Source: an uncultured Collinsella sp. (lineage in GTDB: Bacteria; Actinomycetota; Coriobacteriia; Coriobacteriales; Coriobacteriaceae). Taken from it: a DNA stretch of 28,758 nt. The DNA is taken from contig UPXY01000021.1 of the NCBI GenBank assembly GCA_900538305.1, forward strand, positions 1 to 28,758. The letters run 5' to 3'. How positions within the stretch are numbered: the stretch's first letter is position 1; each line of letters begins with the position of its first letter. This document shows, one piece after another, positions 16,485-24,848 of this stretch. The translations under genes were made by a program, and so were the position numbers. A model generated the notes under the pieces. The model made no database searches and had not been told where the DNA came from. It saw nothing but the letters and a program-made list of their open reading frames with translations.

Positions 16485-16838
16485 CTAGCTGCGGTTCTTG
16501 AGGGCGTCAACATGAATGACGACCTTGAGGTTCGCAGGATCGATCTGGGCGACCTCCTGCAGCGTGAACGCCACGGCGCTCGAAAGGTTCGCGCACACGG
16601 ACTTCATGTTCACGCTATCTTCGAGCACGACGTGCAGATCGACCTCGAGACCGTTCTCGCCCGCTGCGACGAGCACGCCCTTGCGCAGACGCTGGCCGGC
16701 GAGCAGGCGCACGCTTTCGGCGCCCTGCAGCTGCTCGGCCATGCCAACCACGCCATAGCACGACATGGCTGCGTAACCGGCGATATCGGCGATGACATCA
16801 TTCGAGACGCTCAGCGTTCCAGGTACGATTTCAGGCAC
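16485..16838 (-). CDS. Asp23/Gls24 family envelope stress protein (YloU-like)
   Basis: A 117-residue Asp23/Gls24 protein. The family includes abundant alkaline-shock and envelope-stress proteins of Gram-positive bacteria, and a member nearly always precedes fakA. The sequence shows the typical NDVIADIAGYAAMSCYGVVGM opening (split here for reading as NDVIADIAGYA, then AMSCYGVVGM) and a C-terminal beta-alpha region ending NLKVVIHVDAL. There is no signal peptide. The start is GTG at 16838-16836 with AAGGAG six bases upstream. It is the first gene of the 13-gene minus-strand run, so its promoter probably lies in the 190-bp spacer 16839-17028. Confidence 0.93.
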   Translation of the reverse strand: MPEIVPGTLSVSNDVIADIAGYAAMSCYGVVGMAEQLQGAESVRLLAGQRLRKGVLVAAGENGLEVDLHVVLEDSVNMKSVCANLSSAVAFTLQEVAQIDPANLKVVIHVDALKNRS

Positions 16839-16891
16839 GGGAATCTCCTTATCTGATGCGCAGGCATCGGTTTCCGTGAGTAATCGTGCAT

Positions 16892-16920
16892 ATATTACTA
16901 CGACGCGCCGCCTCGTGCAG
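16892..16920 (-). promoter_or_regulatory. Candidate promoter for the asp23-fakA-recG run
   Basis: The only AT-rich patch in the spacer gives a minus-strand -10-like TAATAT at 16897-16892. A weak -35-like CTGCAC stands 17 bp further upstream at 16920-16915. Position favours it, sequence match is modest. Confidence 0.3.
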
Positions 16921-16973
16921 GCTCAGCGCAAGAACGCCATCGACGGAACACGCGCTCGCGTCAAAAGCGGGAT

Positions 16974-17004
16974 GGTGCCGTAGGCTTCTTCGCGAATCGG
17001 CACC
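16974..17004 (-). terminator. Hairpin downstream of the ABC transporter pair
   Basis: GGTGCCG at 16974-16980 pairs with CGGCACC at 16998-17004 across a 17-base loop. It lies 25 bases past the stop of the second ABC gene; a short TTTT follows further along on the minus strand. It is a possible weak terminator before the asp23 promoter. Confidence 0.35.
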
Positions 17005-17028
17005 GATCGCTTCGGCGACGGTCTTCGC

Positions 17029-18846
17029 CTACTCCTCCCCGCCGTCTTCCGCGAACTGCGCGTTGTAAAGCTCGGCATAGAAACCGCCCCGAGCGAGCAG
17101 CTCTTCATGCGTACCGGATTCCACGATGTCGCCGTCGCGCAGCACGAGGATCTTGTCGGCGCTGCGAATCGTGGAGAGCCGGTGCGCGATCACGAAACTC
17201 GTCCTCCCCTGCATGAGGGCATCCATGGCACGCTGGATGCGTTCCTCGGTGCGCGTGTCCACGTTCGAGGTCGCCTCGTCCAGGATGAGAATGGGACGAT
17301 CCGCAATGAAGGCACGGGCGATGGTGAGCAGCTGGCGCTGGCCTTGGCTCACGTTCGAGGCGTCCTCGTTGAGCTCGAACTCATAGCCGCCGGGAAGCGT
17401 GCGGATGAAGTGGTCGGCGAGCGCAGCCCGAGCGGCGGCATGGACCTCGTCATCGGTGGCATCGGCGCGGCCATAGCGGATGTTCTCCAGAATCGAGCCC
17501 TTGAAGAGCCACGTATCCTGCAGCACCATGGCGAAGTTGCGACGGAGCTCGGCGCGCGGAAGGTCGCGCACGTCGATACCGTCGATGGAGATGGAGCCCC
17601 CGTTCACGTCGTAGAAGCGCATGAGAAGCTTCATGAGCGTCGTCTTGCCCGCACCGGTGGGTCCCACGATCGCTACCGTCTGCCCCGGCTCAACCGAGCA
17701 GGTGAAGTCGTGGATGATCGTCTTTTCAGGCACATAGCCGAAGCGCACGCGCTCGAAGGAGACGGCTCCCGTGCAGGGAGGAAGCTCACGGGCGGGAGCA
17801 TCCGCGCATTCCTCGGGTTCGGCGAGGAATTCGAAGACGCGCTCTGCCGCCGCAGAGAGCATCTGGAGCATGTTCGAGACCTGCGTGAGCTGGGTAATAG
17901 GCTGGGTGAAGTTGCGGACGTACTGCATGAACGCCTGGATATCGCCGACGGTGATAGCGCCCGCGATCGCGAGGAACGCGCCGACGGACACGACGGCCAC
18001 ATACGCCAGGTTCGCCACGAAGTTCATGACGGGCTGCATGAGTCCGGAGAGGAACTGTGAGCGCCAGCCGGAATCGAAGAGACCTCGGTTCTCGACATCG
18101 AACTCGGCGAGGGCGCGCTGCTCGCGGTTGAACACCTTGATGACGTTCTGTCCGGAGAAGCTCTCCTCGATGATGCCGTCCACGCGGCCCAGGAGCGTTT
18201 GCTGGCGGCGGAAGTAGCGCTGAGAGGCGCGCACCACGAGCACCACGAGCACGAGCGAGACGGGCACGGTGAGAAACGTCACGCCCGCGAGCACGACCGA
18301 CACCGAGAGCATCATGACCGTCACGCCGATGAGCTGGGTTATGGAGGTAATGAGCTGCGTGACGCTCTGGTTGAGCGACTGCCCGAGCGTATCGACGTCG
18401 TTCGTCACACGGCTGAGCACGTCGCCCACGGAGTTGGTCTCGAAGTAACCGAGCGGCATGCGGTCGACCTTCCGGATGATCTCGCGGCGCAGGCGATAGC
18501 ACACGCGCTGCGTGATGCCCGTCATGAGCCAGCCTTGAAGAAGGTTCAAGCACGCCGACGTGATGTAGAGGCACATGAGCGTCGCGAGGATGCGGCCGAT
18601 AGCCTCGAAATCGACCGAGCCCGTCCCGGCGACCTTGCTCGCGATGCCCTCGAAGAGCTTCGTCGTCGCCTGGCCGAGGATCTTCGGCCCCATGACGTTG
18701 AAGACTACGGAGCCTACTGCGCACGCGATCGCGACGACAAGCGCGATGCGCTCATGAGCGATATAGGAGACGAGCTGCTTGATGGTGCCTTTGAAATCCT
18801 TGGCGCGCTCGGCGGCAGGCCCGCGCCTTCCCATGGGTCCTGGCAT
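17029..18846 (-). CDS. ABC exporter half-transporter with canonical ATPase site residues
   Basis: A 605-residue half-transporter: a six-helix membrane domain (about 30-330) followed by an ATPase domain. Walker A GPTGAGKT is at 395-402, Q-loop Gln443, Walker B ILILDE with catalytic Glu524 at 519-524, and H-loop His555. The signature is VSQGQ (499-503) rather than LSGGQ. Together with the upstream partner, which has the opposite defects, it should form a heterodimeric type IV exporter with one active and one degenerate ATP site, as in BmrCD or TM287/288. Substrate is unknown; drugs, lipids or peptides are all possible. Its ATG overlaps the partner's stop as TGATG, so the two are co-translated. 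Confidence 0.94.
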   Translation of the reverse strand: MPGPMGRRGPAAERAKDFKGTIKQLVSYIAHERIALVVAIACAVGSVVFNVMGPKILGQATTKLFEGIASKVAGTGSVDFEAIGRILATLMCLYITSACLNLLQGWLMTGITQRVCYRLRREIIRKVDRMPLGYFETNSVGDVLSRVTNDVDTLGQSLNQSVTQLITSITQLIGVTVMMLSVSVVLAGVTFLTVPVSLVLVVLVVRASQRYFRRQQTLLGRVDGIIEESFSGQNVIKVFNREQRALAEFDVENRGLFDSGWRSQFLSGLMQPVMNFVANLAYVAVVSVGAFLAIAGAITVGDIQAFMQYVRNFTQPITQLTQVSNMLQMLSAAAERVFEFLAEPEECADAPARELPPCTGAVSFERVRFGYVPEKTIIHDFTCSVEPGQTVAIVGPTGAGKTTLMKLLMRFYDVNGGSISIDGIDVRDLPRAELRRNFAMVLQDTWLFKGSILENIRYGRADATDDEVHAAARAALADHFIRTLPGGYEFELNEDASNVSQGQRQLLTIARAFIADRPILILDEATSNVDTRTEERIQRAMDALMQGRTSFVIAHRLSTIRSADKILVLRDGDIVESGTHEELLARGGFYAELYNAQFAEDGGEE

Positions 18847-21149
18847 CAGCGCCCACCCCCTTCCCTAGCGACCGCATCTGCAGCCGTGTCCGCCTGTGTC
18901 GGCTCGTCGAGCCCGAGCTCGGCAGCAGAGAGCTGGCTTTTGGCGATCTCGAGGTACGCCGGGCAGCTACGCAGAAGCTCCTCGTGCGTGCCCTTGCCCA
19001 CCACTCGACCGTCGTCGAGAACGATAATCTCCTCGGCGTGCATGATCGTCGCGATGCGCTGGGCGACGATGATCACCGCCGCATCGCCGGCGCGCTCCGC
19101 GAGCTCGGCTCGAAGCGTCGCATCCGTCTTGTAATCGAGCGCGCTGAAGCTGTCGTCGAACACGAGCACGCGGGGGCGCATGGCAAGGGCGCGCGCGATG
19201 GAGAGGCGCTGGTTCTGGCCGCCGGACACATTCGAACCGCCTTGAGCGATGGGGCTTTGGTACCCATCGGGCTTGGCATCGATGAACTCCGTTGCCTGCG
19301 CAATCTGGGCGGCACGGAACATGTCCTCGTCCGGCATCGCAGGGTCGCCGTATTTGATGTTGCTCTCGATGGTGCCGCTGAAGAGCATGCGCTTCTGCGG
19401 CACGTAGCCGATCTGGCGGCGCAGCTCCTCGAGGCCGATCTTTCGGATATCCACTCCGTCGAGCGTGATAGAGCCTTGCGTGACGTCGTAGAGGCGCGGC
19501 AGAAGCTGCACGAGCGACGACTTGCCGCAGCCCGTGGAACCGATGATCGCCGTGGTCTTGCCCGGTTCCGCCGTGAAGCTCACGTGCTCGAGCGTGGGAA
19601 CGTCTGCATCTGGGTAGGTGAACGTCACATCGTTGTAGGCGACGACGCCGCGCCAGCCCTCCCCGCCCTCGCGGGAGACGCGCGCGCCCGGTGCCGGATC
19701 CTCGATGCTCGAACGGGTAGCGAGTACCTCCCGCACGCGCTCTGCCGCGACGTCGGCGCGCGGCAGCATGACCGAGATCATAGTGATGATCATGAAGCTC
19801 ATGATGACCTGCATGACATAGTTGATGTACGCCATGAGATCTCCCACCATGATGGCGCCGGCATCTACGCCCAGCCCGCCGAACCACACGATCGCCACGG
19901 TGGAAGCGTTCATCACGATGAGCATGACCGGCATGAGCACGGACATGCAGCGGTTCGTGAAGATGTAGGTGCGCGTGAGCTCGCGGTTCGCCTGGTCGTA
20001 GCGATCTTGCTCAAACGATTCGCGGCCGAAGGCGCGGATGGGCATGATGCCTGTGATGATCTCGCGCGCGACGAGGTTGTTCCGGTCCACGAGCTTTTGC
20101 ATGATGCGGAACTTGGGCATGGTGACGCCCATGAGCACGCCGATCGCGACGGCGATGACGGCGACCGCCACCACGAGGATGGGCTCGAGTCCCACCGGGT
20201 TCGCGAGCACGCGCACAAGCGAGCCGATACCCATGCACGGCGCGAAGAGCACGATGCGCATGCACATCACGAGCACCATCTGGATCTGCTGGATGTCGTT
20301 CGTAGCACGCGTGATGAGGGATGCGGCCGAGAACCTGTTCATCTCGGCGGGTGAGAAGTCGAGCACGCGCTCGTAGAGGTCATGACGCAGGTCGCGCGCG
20401 ATGGCAGCCGAGGTCTTCGATGCATTGAACGCGGCGAGAATGGCGCAGAGGGCGGAGAAGAGCGCGAATGCGAGCATGGTCGCTCCCTGGCCGAAGAGAT
20501 AGTCGGTCTGCACCTGGTTGAGATCGACCCCGGCGCGCTCATAGACGCTGCGCACGTAGGCGATGGCGCGCGATTCCGCAAGGCTGTCGCCCGTGGAACC
20601 GAGTGCGTCCGCGAAGGAGCTGCGGTAGACGGCCAAACTCCCCGGCTCGAGCACAAGCGGCTTTCCGTTCTCCGCCGCGTAAAACGCTTGCCCCATCTCG
20701 AGCAGCTCGTCGAGGTCGACCGTATCGCCGACCGACTGGCGCAGGAGCTCGATCGTTTCCGCCGTCTCGCCTGCAGCCCATGTCTCGAGCGGAATGCCCT
20801 GCTCGAGCTGGTAGACGACCATCTCCGCCTCGCCCAGGAAGCTCTCGAGTTCCCGCCTCGTGGCATCGTCTCCCGTGAAGGCGCGCACCTCTTCGCCGGC
20901 ACCCTCGCTATACGCCGCCTCGACCTGAGCCGCTTCGTCTTTGGTGAGGAAAAGCTCGAGTTTCGCAAGGTCGTCGGCGCGGATCTCGTTTGGCACGACG
21001 CTCTCGATGCCCCCCTGGCTGATACCTACATCCACGATGTCGCTCATGAGACCGGGCAATGTGAGCTCGCAATTCGCCTGTGCGCAGAGAAGCGCAAGCG
21101 CGATGAAGAGGTTGAGCACATGGCCTTTGAGGAATCTGAAGATCTTCAA
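18846..21149 (-). CDS. ABC exporter half-transporter with degenerate ATP site and a long external loop
   Basis: The 767-residue partner of the downstream half-transporter. The first membrane helix lies at about 9-27, then roughly 190 hydrophilic, acidic residues precede the second helix at about 223-243, so the region should project outside. The ATPase domain has Walker A GSTGCGKSS (537-545), Q-loop Gln585, canonical signature VSGGQ (641-645), and Walker B VLVFDD with Asp666 where the catalytic Glu should be; the H-loop is Gln697 instead of His. These are hallmarks of the non-hydrolysing side of heterodimeric exporters. The start is TTG at 21149-21147, with AGGAGG seven bases upstream; a longer reading would add 22 residues rich in Arg and Cys that do not look like the family N-terminus. 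Confidence 0.93.
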   Translation of the reverse strand: MKIFRFLKGHVLNLFIALALLCAQANCELTLPGLMSDIVDVGISQGGIESVVPNEIRADDLAKLELFLTKDEAAQVEAAYSEGAGEEVRAFTGDDATRRELESFLGEAEMVVYQLEQGIPLETWAAGETAETIELLRQSVGDTVDLDELLEMGQAFYAAENGKPLVLEPGSLAVYRSSFADALGSTGDSLAESRAIAYVRSVYERAGVDLNQVQTDYLFGQGATMLAFALFSALCAILAAFNASKTSAAIARDLRHDLYERVLDFSPAEMNRFSAASLITRATNDIQQIQMVLVMCMRIVLFAPCMGIGSLVRVLANPVGLEPILVVAVAVIAVAIGVLMGVTMPKFRIMQKLVDRNNLVAREIITGIMPIRAFGRESFEQDRYDQANRELTRTYIFTNRCMSVLMPVMLIVMNASTVAIVWFGGLGVDAGAIMVGDLMAYINYVMQVIMSFMIITMISVMLPRADVAAERVREVLATRSSIEDPAPGARVSREGGEGWRGVVAYNDVTFTYPDADVPTLEHVSFTAEPGKTTAIIGSTGCGKSSLVQLLPRLYDVTQGSITLDGVDIRKIGLEELRRQIGYVPQKRMLFSGTIESNIKYGDPAMPDEDMFRAAQIAQATEFIDAKPDGYQSPIAQGGSNVSGGQNQRLSIARALAMRPRVLVFDDSFSALDYKTDATLRAELAERAGDAAVIIVAQRIATIMHAEEIIVLDDGRVVGKGTHEELLRSCPAYLEIAKSQLSAAELGLDEPTQADTAADAVAREGGGR

Positions 21150-21603
21150 CGGACATCCTCCTGGTTCCGAGCGATTCTGCGCACAGCGGTAGTTCCGTCG
21201 GCGATAGCAACGCATCGCCGCGTGCGATGCACGGGGCGATCCTACCGAGATGCGAAGCAGATACTAATATGTATATACGCGTCGAGGGGCGTGCCACAGG
21301 CCACGCCGTAAGGCGCTACGCGCATCATGAGTTTCTACCCCACGCCGCCCCCACAACCCGGCGAGTTCGCGATTCTCGCGCCAGGACACAACTTCTTCAT
21401 TCCATCCCCAAGGCACCGCTTCATGCCGGACGGGGCAGTATCTTTACGACGCCGTCTCGCGCCTGTGACATCATTTGAACGACGTTGTCGCAAGTCCAGA
21501 AAATCTCTTCATGAAGATTGCACGTATATTGCTTCACTTGTGCTATAGTTCCTATCTGTTTGTTCAGCCGGATAGTTCCAGACCACCCAAGGAGGGTTTG
21601 AAT
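21150..21603. other. Divergent spacer between the ABC pair and rpmB
   Basis: This 454-bp spacer shows no convincing gene; short open frames in it lack ribosome sites and family resemblance. An AT-rich patch at 21261-21278 is the likely -10 region of the leftward ABC operon. A small hairpin GGCGTG/CACGCC lies at 21288-21307. The rpmB promoter and ribosome site lie at the right end. The stretch 21310-21480 holds nothing I can name. Confidence 0.6.
21544..21549 (+). promoter_or_regulatory. Extended -10 promoter of rpmB
   Basis: TGC followed by TATAGT gives an extended -10 element, with transcription expected near 21556 and a leader of about 48 nt before rpmB. The -35 is weak, which fits an extended -10 promoter. 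Confidence 0.5.
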
Positions 21604-21792
21604 ATGTCCAAAGTTTGCGAAGTCTGCGGTAAGCACCCCGTTGCTGGTCGCTCCATCAGCCACTCCCACCGCGTGACCAACCGTAAGTTCCGTCCCAACA
21701 TCCAGCGCGTCTACTGCGTGGTCGACGGCCAGCGCAAGAAGATGAACGTCTGCACCACCTGCCTCAAGTCCGGCAAGGTTGCTCGTTCGTAG
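21604..21792 (+). CDS. rpmB: 50S ribosomal protein L28, cysteine-containing form
   Basis: L28 is a structural protein of the large subunit. The 62 residues start MSKVCEVCGKHPVAGRSISH and contain two CxxC pairs (CEVC and CTTC), the zinc-binding form. AAGGAGGG stands seven bases before the ATG. It is transcribed alone, between an extended -10 promoter and a strong intrinsic terminator. In Firmicutes rpmB diverges directly from asp23; here the ABC transporter pair lies between them. Confidence 0.97.
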   Translation: MSKVCEVCGKHPVAGRSISHSHRVTNRKFRPNIQRVYCVVDGQRKKMNVCTTCLKSGKVARS

Positions 21793-21825
21793 CATTCCCT
21801 CTCCTTGGGATTATCTTTGTGCTTG

Positions 21826-21855
21826 AAAGCGCGTCCTTCGGGGCGCGCTTTTTTG
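21826..21855 (+). terminator. Intrinsic terminator of rpmB
   Basis: AAAGCGCGTCC pairs with GGGCGCGCTTT through one G-U type pair, closed by a C-TTCG-G tetraloop, and runs into TTTTTTG. This is a textbook Rho-independent terminator 34 bases after the rpmB stop. Confidence 0.92.
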
Positions 21856-21959
21856 TTTGCATCGTCATCCTGTCGCGCCTCGGTTATTCGCTACCGCTCT
21901 CGAAATTGTCACCATTCAAGCGCAATCATTTTTCCTGCTCAACAGGCTGCCAAAAATTG

Positions 21960-21985
21960 AAGCGTTAAAAATATTTGAAACGCTT
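21960..21985. promoter_or_regulatory. 26-bp near-palindrome upstream of adhE
   Basis: AAGCGTT-aa-AAATATTT-ga-AACGCTT is symmetric at 11 of 13 base pairs. Its centre lies about 73 bp before the predicted adhE transcription start, a position more typical of an activator or upstream looping site than of a simple blocking repressor. It does not match the Rex consensus or a CcpA cre site. Confidence 0.55.
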
Positions 21986-22030
21986 AAATTTACCATTTAC
22001 CGGAATCTTACCGTTCGCCGAGAAATATCT

Positions 22031-22039
22031 TGCTAAAAT
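22031..22039 (+). promoter_or_regulatory. Extended -10 promoter of adhE
   Basis: TGC-TAAAAT is an extended -10 element with five of six consensus bases. No clear -35 lies at 17 bp. Transcription would start near 22046, leaving a leader of about 35 nt. Confidence 0.5.
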
Positions 22040-22079
22040 CGAGGCTGTAGGATAAGTCACCATACGCAAGGAGAGACAC

Positions 22080-24719
22080 ATGGTGAAAAAGGCATCCTCT
22101 GCCCCTGAGGTCATCGACTCCGTCGACGCCCTCGAGGCGAAGCTCGTGCAGATGCGCGAGGCCCAAAAGGTCTTCGCCACCTACACGCAAGAGCAGGTGG
22201 ACAAGATCTTCTTCGAGGCCGCCATGGCCGCCAACAAGCAGCGCATCCCGCTCGCCAAGATGGCGGTCGAGGAGACGAAGCGCGGCGTGCTCGAAGACAA
22301 GGTCATCAAGAACCACTACGCAGCCGAGTACATCTACAACGCCTACAAGAACACGAAGACCTGCGGTGTCATCGAGCGCGATGAGGCCTACGGCATGACC
22401 AAGATCGCCGAGCCGATCGGTATCGTGGGCGCGGTCATCCCCACCACGAACCCCACCTCGACGGCCATCTTCAAGACGCTCATCTGCCTGAAGACCCGCA
22501 ACGCCATCATCATCTCGCCGCACCCCGCAGCTGCGCAGTGCACCATCGCCGCAGCGAAGGTCGTGCTCGAGGCCGCCGTCAAGGCTGGCGCGCCCGAGGG
22601 CATCATCGGCTGGATCGACCAGCCCACGCTTGAGCTCACCGCGAAGCTCATGAGCGATGTCGACATCATTCTCGCCACCGGTGGCCCCGGCATGGTGAAG
22701 AGCGCCTACTCCTCCGGCAAGCCCGCCCTCGGCGTTGGCGCCGGCAACACCCCTGTCGTCATCGACGACACGGCCGACATCCTGAACGCCGTGAACTCCA
22801 TCATCCACTCCAAGACGTTCGACAACGGCATGATCTGCGCCTCCGAGCAGTCCGTGACCGTTCTCGACTCCATCTACGACGACGTCAAGGCCGAGTTCAA
22901 GCGTCGCGGCTGCTACTTCGTGAAGAAGGGCAAGGAGCTCGAGGCTCTGCGCGAGGCCATGTTCAAGAACGGTGCCCTCGACCACCGTATCCCCGGCATG
23001 CCCGCGGCCAAGATCGCCGAGCTCGCCGGCATCGAGGTGCCCGCCAAGACCAAGATCCTCATCGCCGAGGTCACCTCTACCGACCCCATGAAGGAAGAGT
23101 TCAGCCACGAGAAGCTCTCCCCCGTGCTCGCCATGTACCACGCGAAGGACTTCCAGGAGGCCGTGGACAAGGCCGAGCACCTCGTGCTCGCCGGCGGCCC
23201 GGGTCACACCGCGTCGCTCTACGTGCACCCCGCCGAGAAGGACAAGATCTCGCTCTTCGAGCAGACCATGAAGGCCTGCCGTATCGTGATCAACACGCCC
23301 TCCAGCCAGGGCGGCATCGGCGACCTGTACAACTTCGCCATGAAGCCGTCGCTCACGCTGGGATGCGGCTCCTGGGGTGGCAACTCCGTCTCCGAGAACG
23401 TTGGGGTGAAGCACTTGCTGAACATCAAGTCCGTCGCGGAGCGCCGCGAGAACATGCTGTGGTTCCGCGCTCCCGAGAAGGTTTACTTCAAGAAGGGCTG
23501 CACGCCCGTCGCGCTCGACGAGATCGGCCGCGTCATGGGCAAGAAGCGCGCCTTCATCGTGACCGACCAGTTCCTCTACAAGAACGGCAACTGCCGCGCC
23601 ATCGAGGCAAAGCTTGACGAGATGGGCGTCGCGCACGACTGCTTCTACGACATCCAGCCCGATCCGCGCCTGCAGGACGCCGAGCGCGGCGTCGAGCGCA
23701 TGCGCCTGTTCGAGCCCGACGTCATCATCGCCGTCGGCGGCGGCTCCGCCATGGACGCCGGCAAGATCATGTGGCTCATGTACGAGCACCCCGAGGCGAA
23801 CTTCGAGGATATGGCCATGGACTTCATGGATATCCGCAAGCGCGTCTACACCTTCCCCGAGATGGGCAAGAAGGCCTACTTCGTCGCCGTCCCGACCTCT
23901 TCGGGCACCGGCTCCGAGGTGACGCCGTTCGCCATCATCACCGACGCCGAGACCGGCATCAAGTGGCCGATCGCCGACTACGCGCTGCTGCCGAACATGG
24001 CCATCGTCGATGTCGACAACGCCATGACCGCGCCGAAGGGTCTCACCTGCGCCTCGGGTATCGACGTCATGACGCACGCCATCGAGTCCTTCGTCTCGAT
24101 CATGAGCTCCGACTACACCAAGGGCCTCTCCATGCGCGCCGCGAAGCTCGTCTTCGAGAACCTGCCGGCCGCCTATGAGAAGGGCGCCTCGGATCCGCAC
24201 GCCCGCGAGGAGATGCACAACGCCTCCTGCCTCGCCGGCATGGCCTTCGCGAACGCCTTCCTCGGTGTGAACCACTCCATGGCCCACAAGCTCGGCGCCT
24301 TCCATCACCTGCCCCATGGTCTCGCCAACGCGGTCATCCTCACCCGCGTCATGCGCTACAACGCGGCCGAGAAGCCCGTCAAGATGGGCACGTTCTCGCA
24401 GTACCAGTACCCGCACGCGCTGCATGACTACGCCGAGATGGGCCGTTACTGCGGCTGCACCGGCAAGGACGATGCCGAGGTGTTCGAGAACTTCATCAAG
24501 AAGCTCGAGGACCTTATGGAGACCATCGGCATCAAGAAGACCATCGCCGAGTACGGCGTCGACGAGAAGTACTTCCTCGACACCCTCGACGAGATGAGCG
24601 AGCAGGCCTTCAACGACCAGTGCACCGGTGCCAACCCGCGCTACCCGCTCATTTCCGAGATCAAGGAGCTGTACCTCGACGCCTACTACGGCCGCGAGCC
24701 CCAGTCCTACGAGGCGTAA
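22080..24719 (+). CDS. adhE: Bifunctional acetaldehyde-CoA/alcohol dehydrogenase AdhE
   Basis: AdhE reduces acetyl-CoA to acetaldehyde and then to ethanol, using two NADH, the main redox outlet of many anaerobes; it forms cytoplasmic spirosome filaments. The 879 residues match the family length. The N-terminal aldehyde dehydrogenase domain (about 15-450) has catalytic Cys253 in GMICASEQS. The C-terminal iron-dependent alcohol dehydrogenase domain (about 465-870) has the NAD-binding GGGSAMDAG (553-561) and the iron ligands Asp662, His666, His732 and His746. AAGGAG stands six bases before the ATG. Codon choice is strongly biased to GCC, CTC, AAG and GAG, as for a highly expressed gene. It is monocistronic, with its own promoter, a palindrome upstream and a hairpin behind it. 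Confidence 0.98.
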   Translation: MVKKASSAPEVIDSVDALEAKLVQMREAQKVFATYTQEQVDKIFFEAAMAANKQRIPLAKMAVEETKRGVLEDKVIKNHYAAEYIYNAYKNTKTCGVIERDEAYGMTKIAEPIGIVGAVIPTTNPTSTAIFKTLICLKTRNAIIISPHPAAAQCTIAAAKVVLEAAVKAGAPEGIIGWIDQPTLELTAKLMSDVDIILATGGPGMVKSAYSSGKPALGVGAGNTPVVIDDTADILNAVNSIIHSKTFDNGMICASEQSVTVLDSIYDDVKAEFKRRGCYFVKKGKELEALREAMFKNGALDHRIPGMPAAKIAELAGIEVPAKTKILIAEVTSTDPMKEEFSHEKLSPVLAMYHAKDFQEAVDKAEHLVLAGGPGHTASLYVHPAEKDKISLFEQTMKACRIVINTPSSQGGIGDLYNFAMKPSLTLGCGSWGGNSVSENVGVKHLLNIKSVAERRENMLWFRAPEKVYFKKGCTPVALDEIGRVMGKKRAFIVTDQFLYKNGNCRAIEAKLDEMGVAHDCFYDIQPDPRLQDAERGVERMRLFEPDVIIAVGGGSAMDAGKIMWLMYEHPEANFEDMAMDFMDIRKRVYTFPEMGKKAYFVAVPTSSGTGSEVTPFAIITDAETGIKWPIADYALLPNMAIVDVDNAMTAPKGLTCASGIDVMTHAIESFVSIMSSDYTKGLSMRAAKLVFENLPAAYEKGASDPHAREEMHNASCLAGMAFANAFLGVNHSMAHKLGAFHHLPHGLANAVILTRVMRYNAAEKPVKMGTFSQYQYPHALHDYAEMGRYCGCTGKDDAEVFENFIKKLEDLMETIGIKKTIAEYGVDEKYFLDTLDEMSEQAFNDQCTGANPRYPLISEIKELYLDAYYGREPQSYEA

Positions 24720-24759
24720 CTAGCGCTGGCACCTAAGCGTGCCCTTCGCTCACCTAATG

Positions 24760-24796
24760 CAGAGCGCCGTTCGCCTCGTTCGCGGACGGCGCTCTG
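24760..24796 (+). terminator. Hairpin downstream of adhE
   Basis: CAGAGCGCCGT at 24760-24770 pairs exactly with 24786-24796 over 11 bp around a 15-base loop. No T-run follows. It lies 40 bases after the adhE stop and 52 bases before the next gene, so it may stop most adhE transcripts and allow some read-through. Confidence 0.6.
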
Positions 24797-24848
24797 TGCC
24801 AATGGGTACCATGGAACTAGGTTCACCCAAAGAAAGGATGGTATCGCT

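Noticed and set aside
15471..16856. Long plus-strand open frames opposite fakA, asp23, plsX, smc and the ABC genes
   Set aside because: All lie over genes with clear family motifs and carry the low-complexity composition typical of antisense frames in GC-rich DNA.
21327..21548. A 73-codon plus-strand frame before rpmB
   Set aside because: It has no ribosome site, unremarkable Pro/Arg-rich composition and runs through the rpmB promoter.
21960..21985. The adhE palindrome as a Rex operator
   Set aside because: The half-sites and the spacing between them do not fit the Rex consensus TTGTTAA-N4-TTAACAA, although regulation of adhE by Rex would be expected.
22008..24425. An 805-codon open frame on the minus strand opposite adhE
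   Set aside because: It is very rich in Val, Leu, His, Gly and Asp, has no ribosome site or family resemblance, and mirrors the strong codon bias of adhE, whose domains and catalytic residues are unmistakable.
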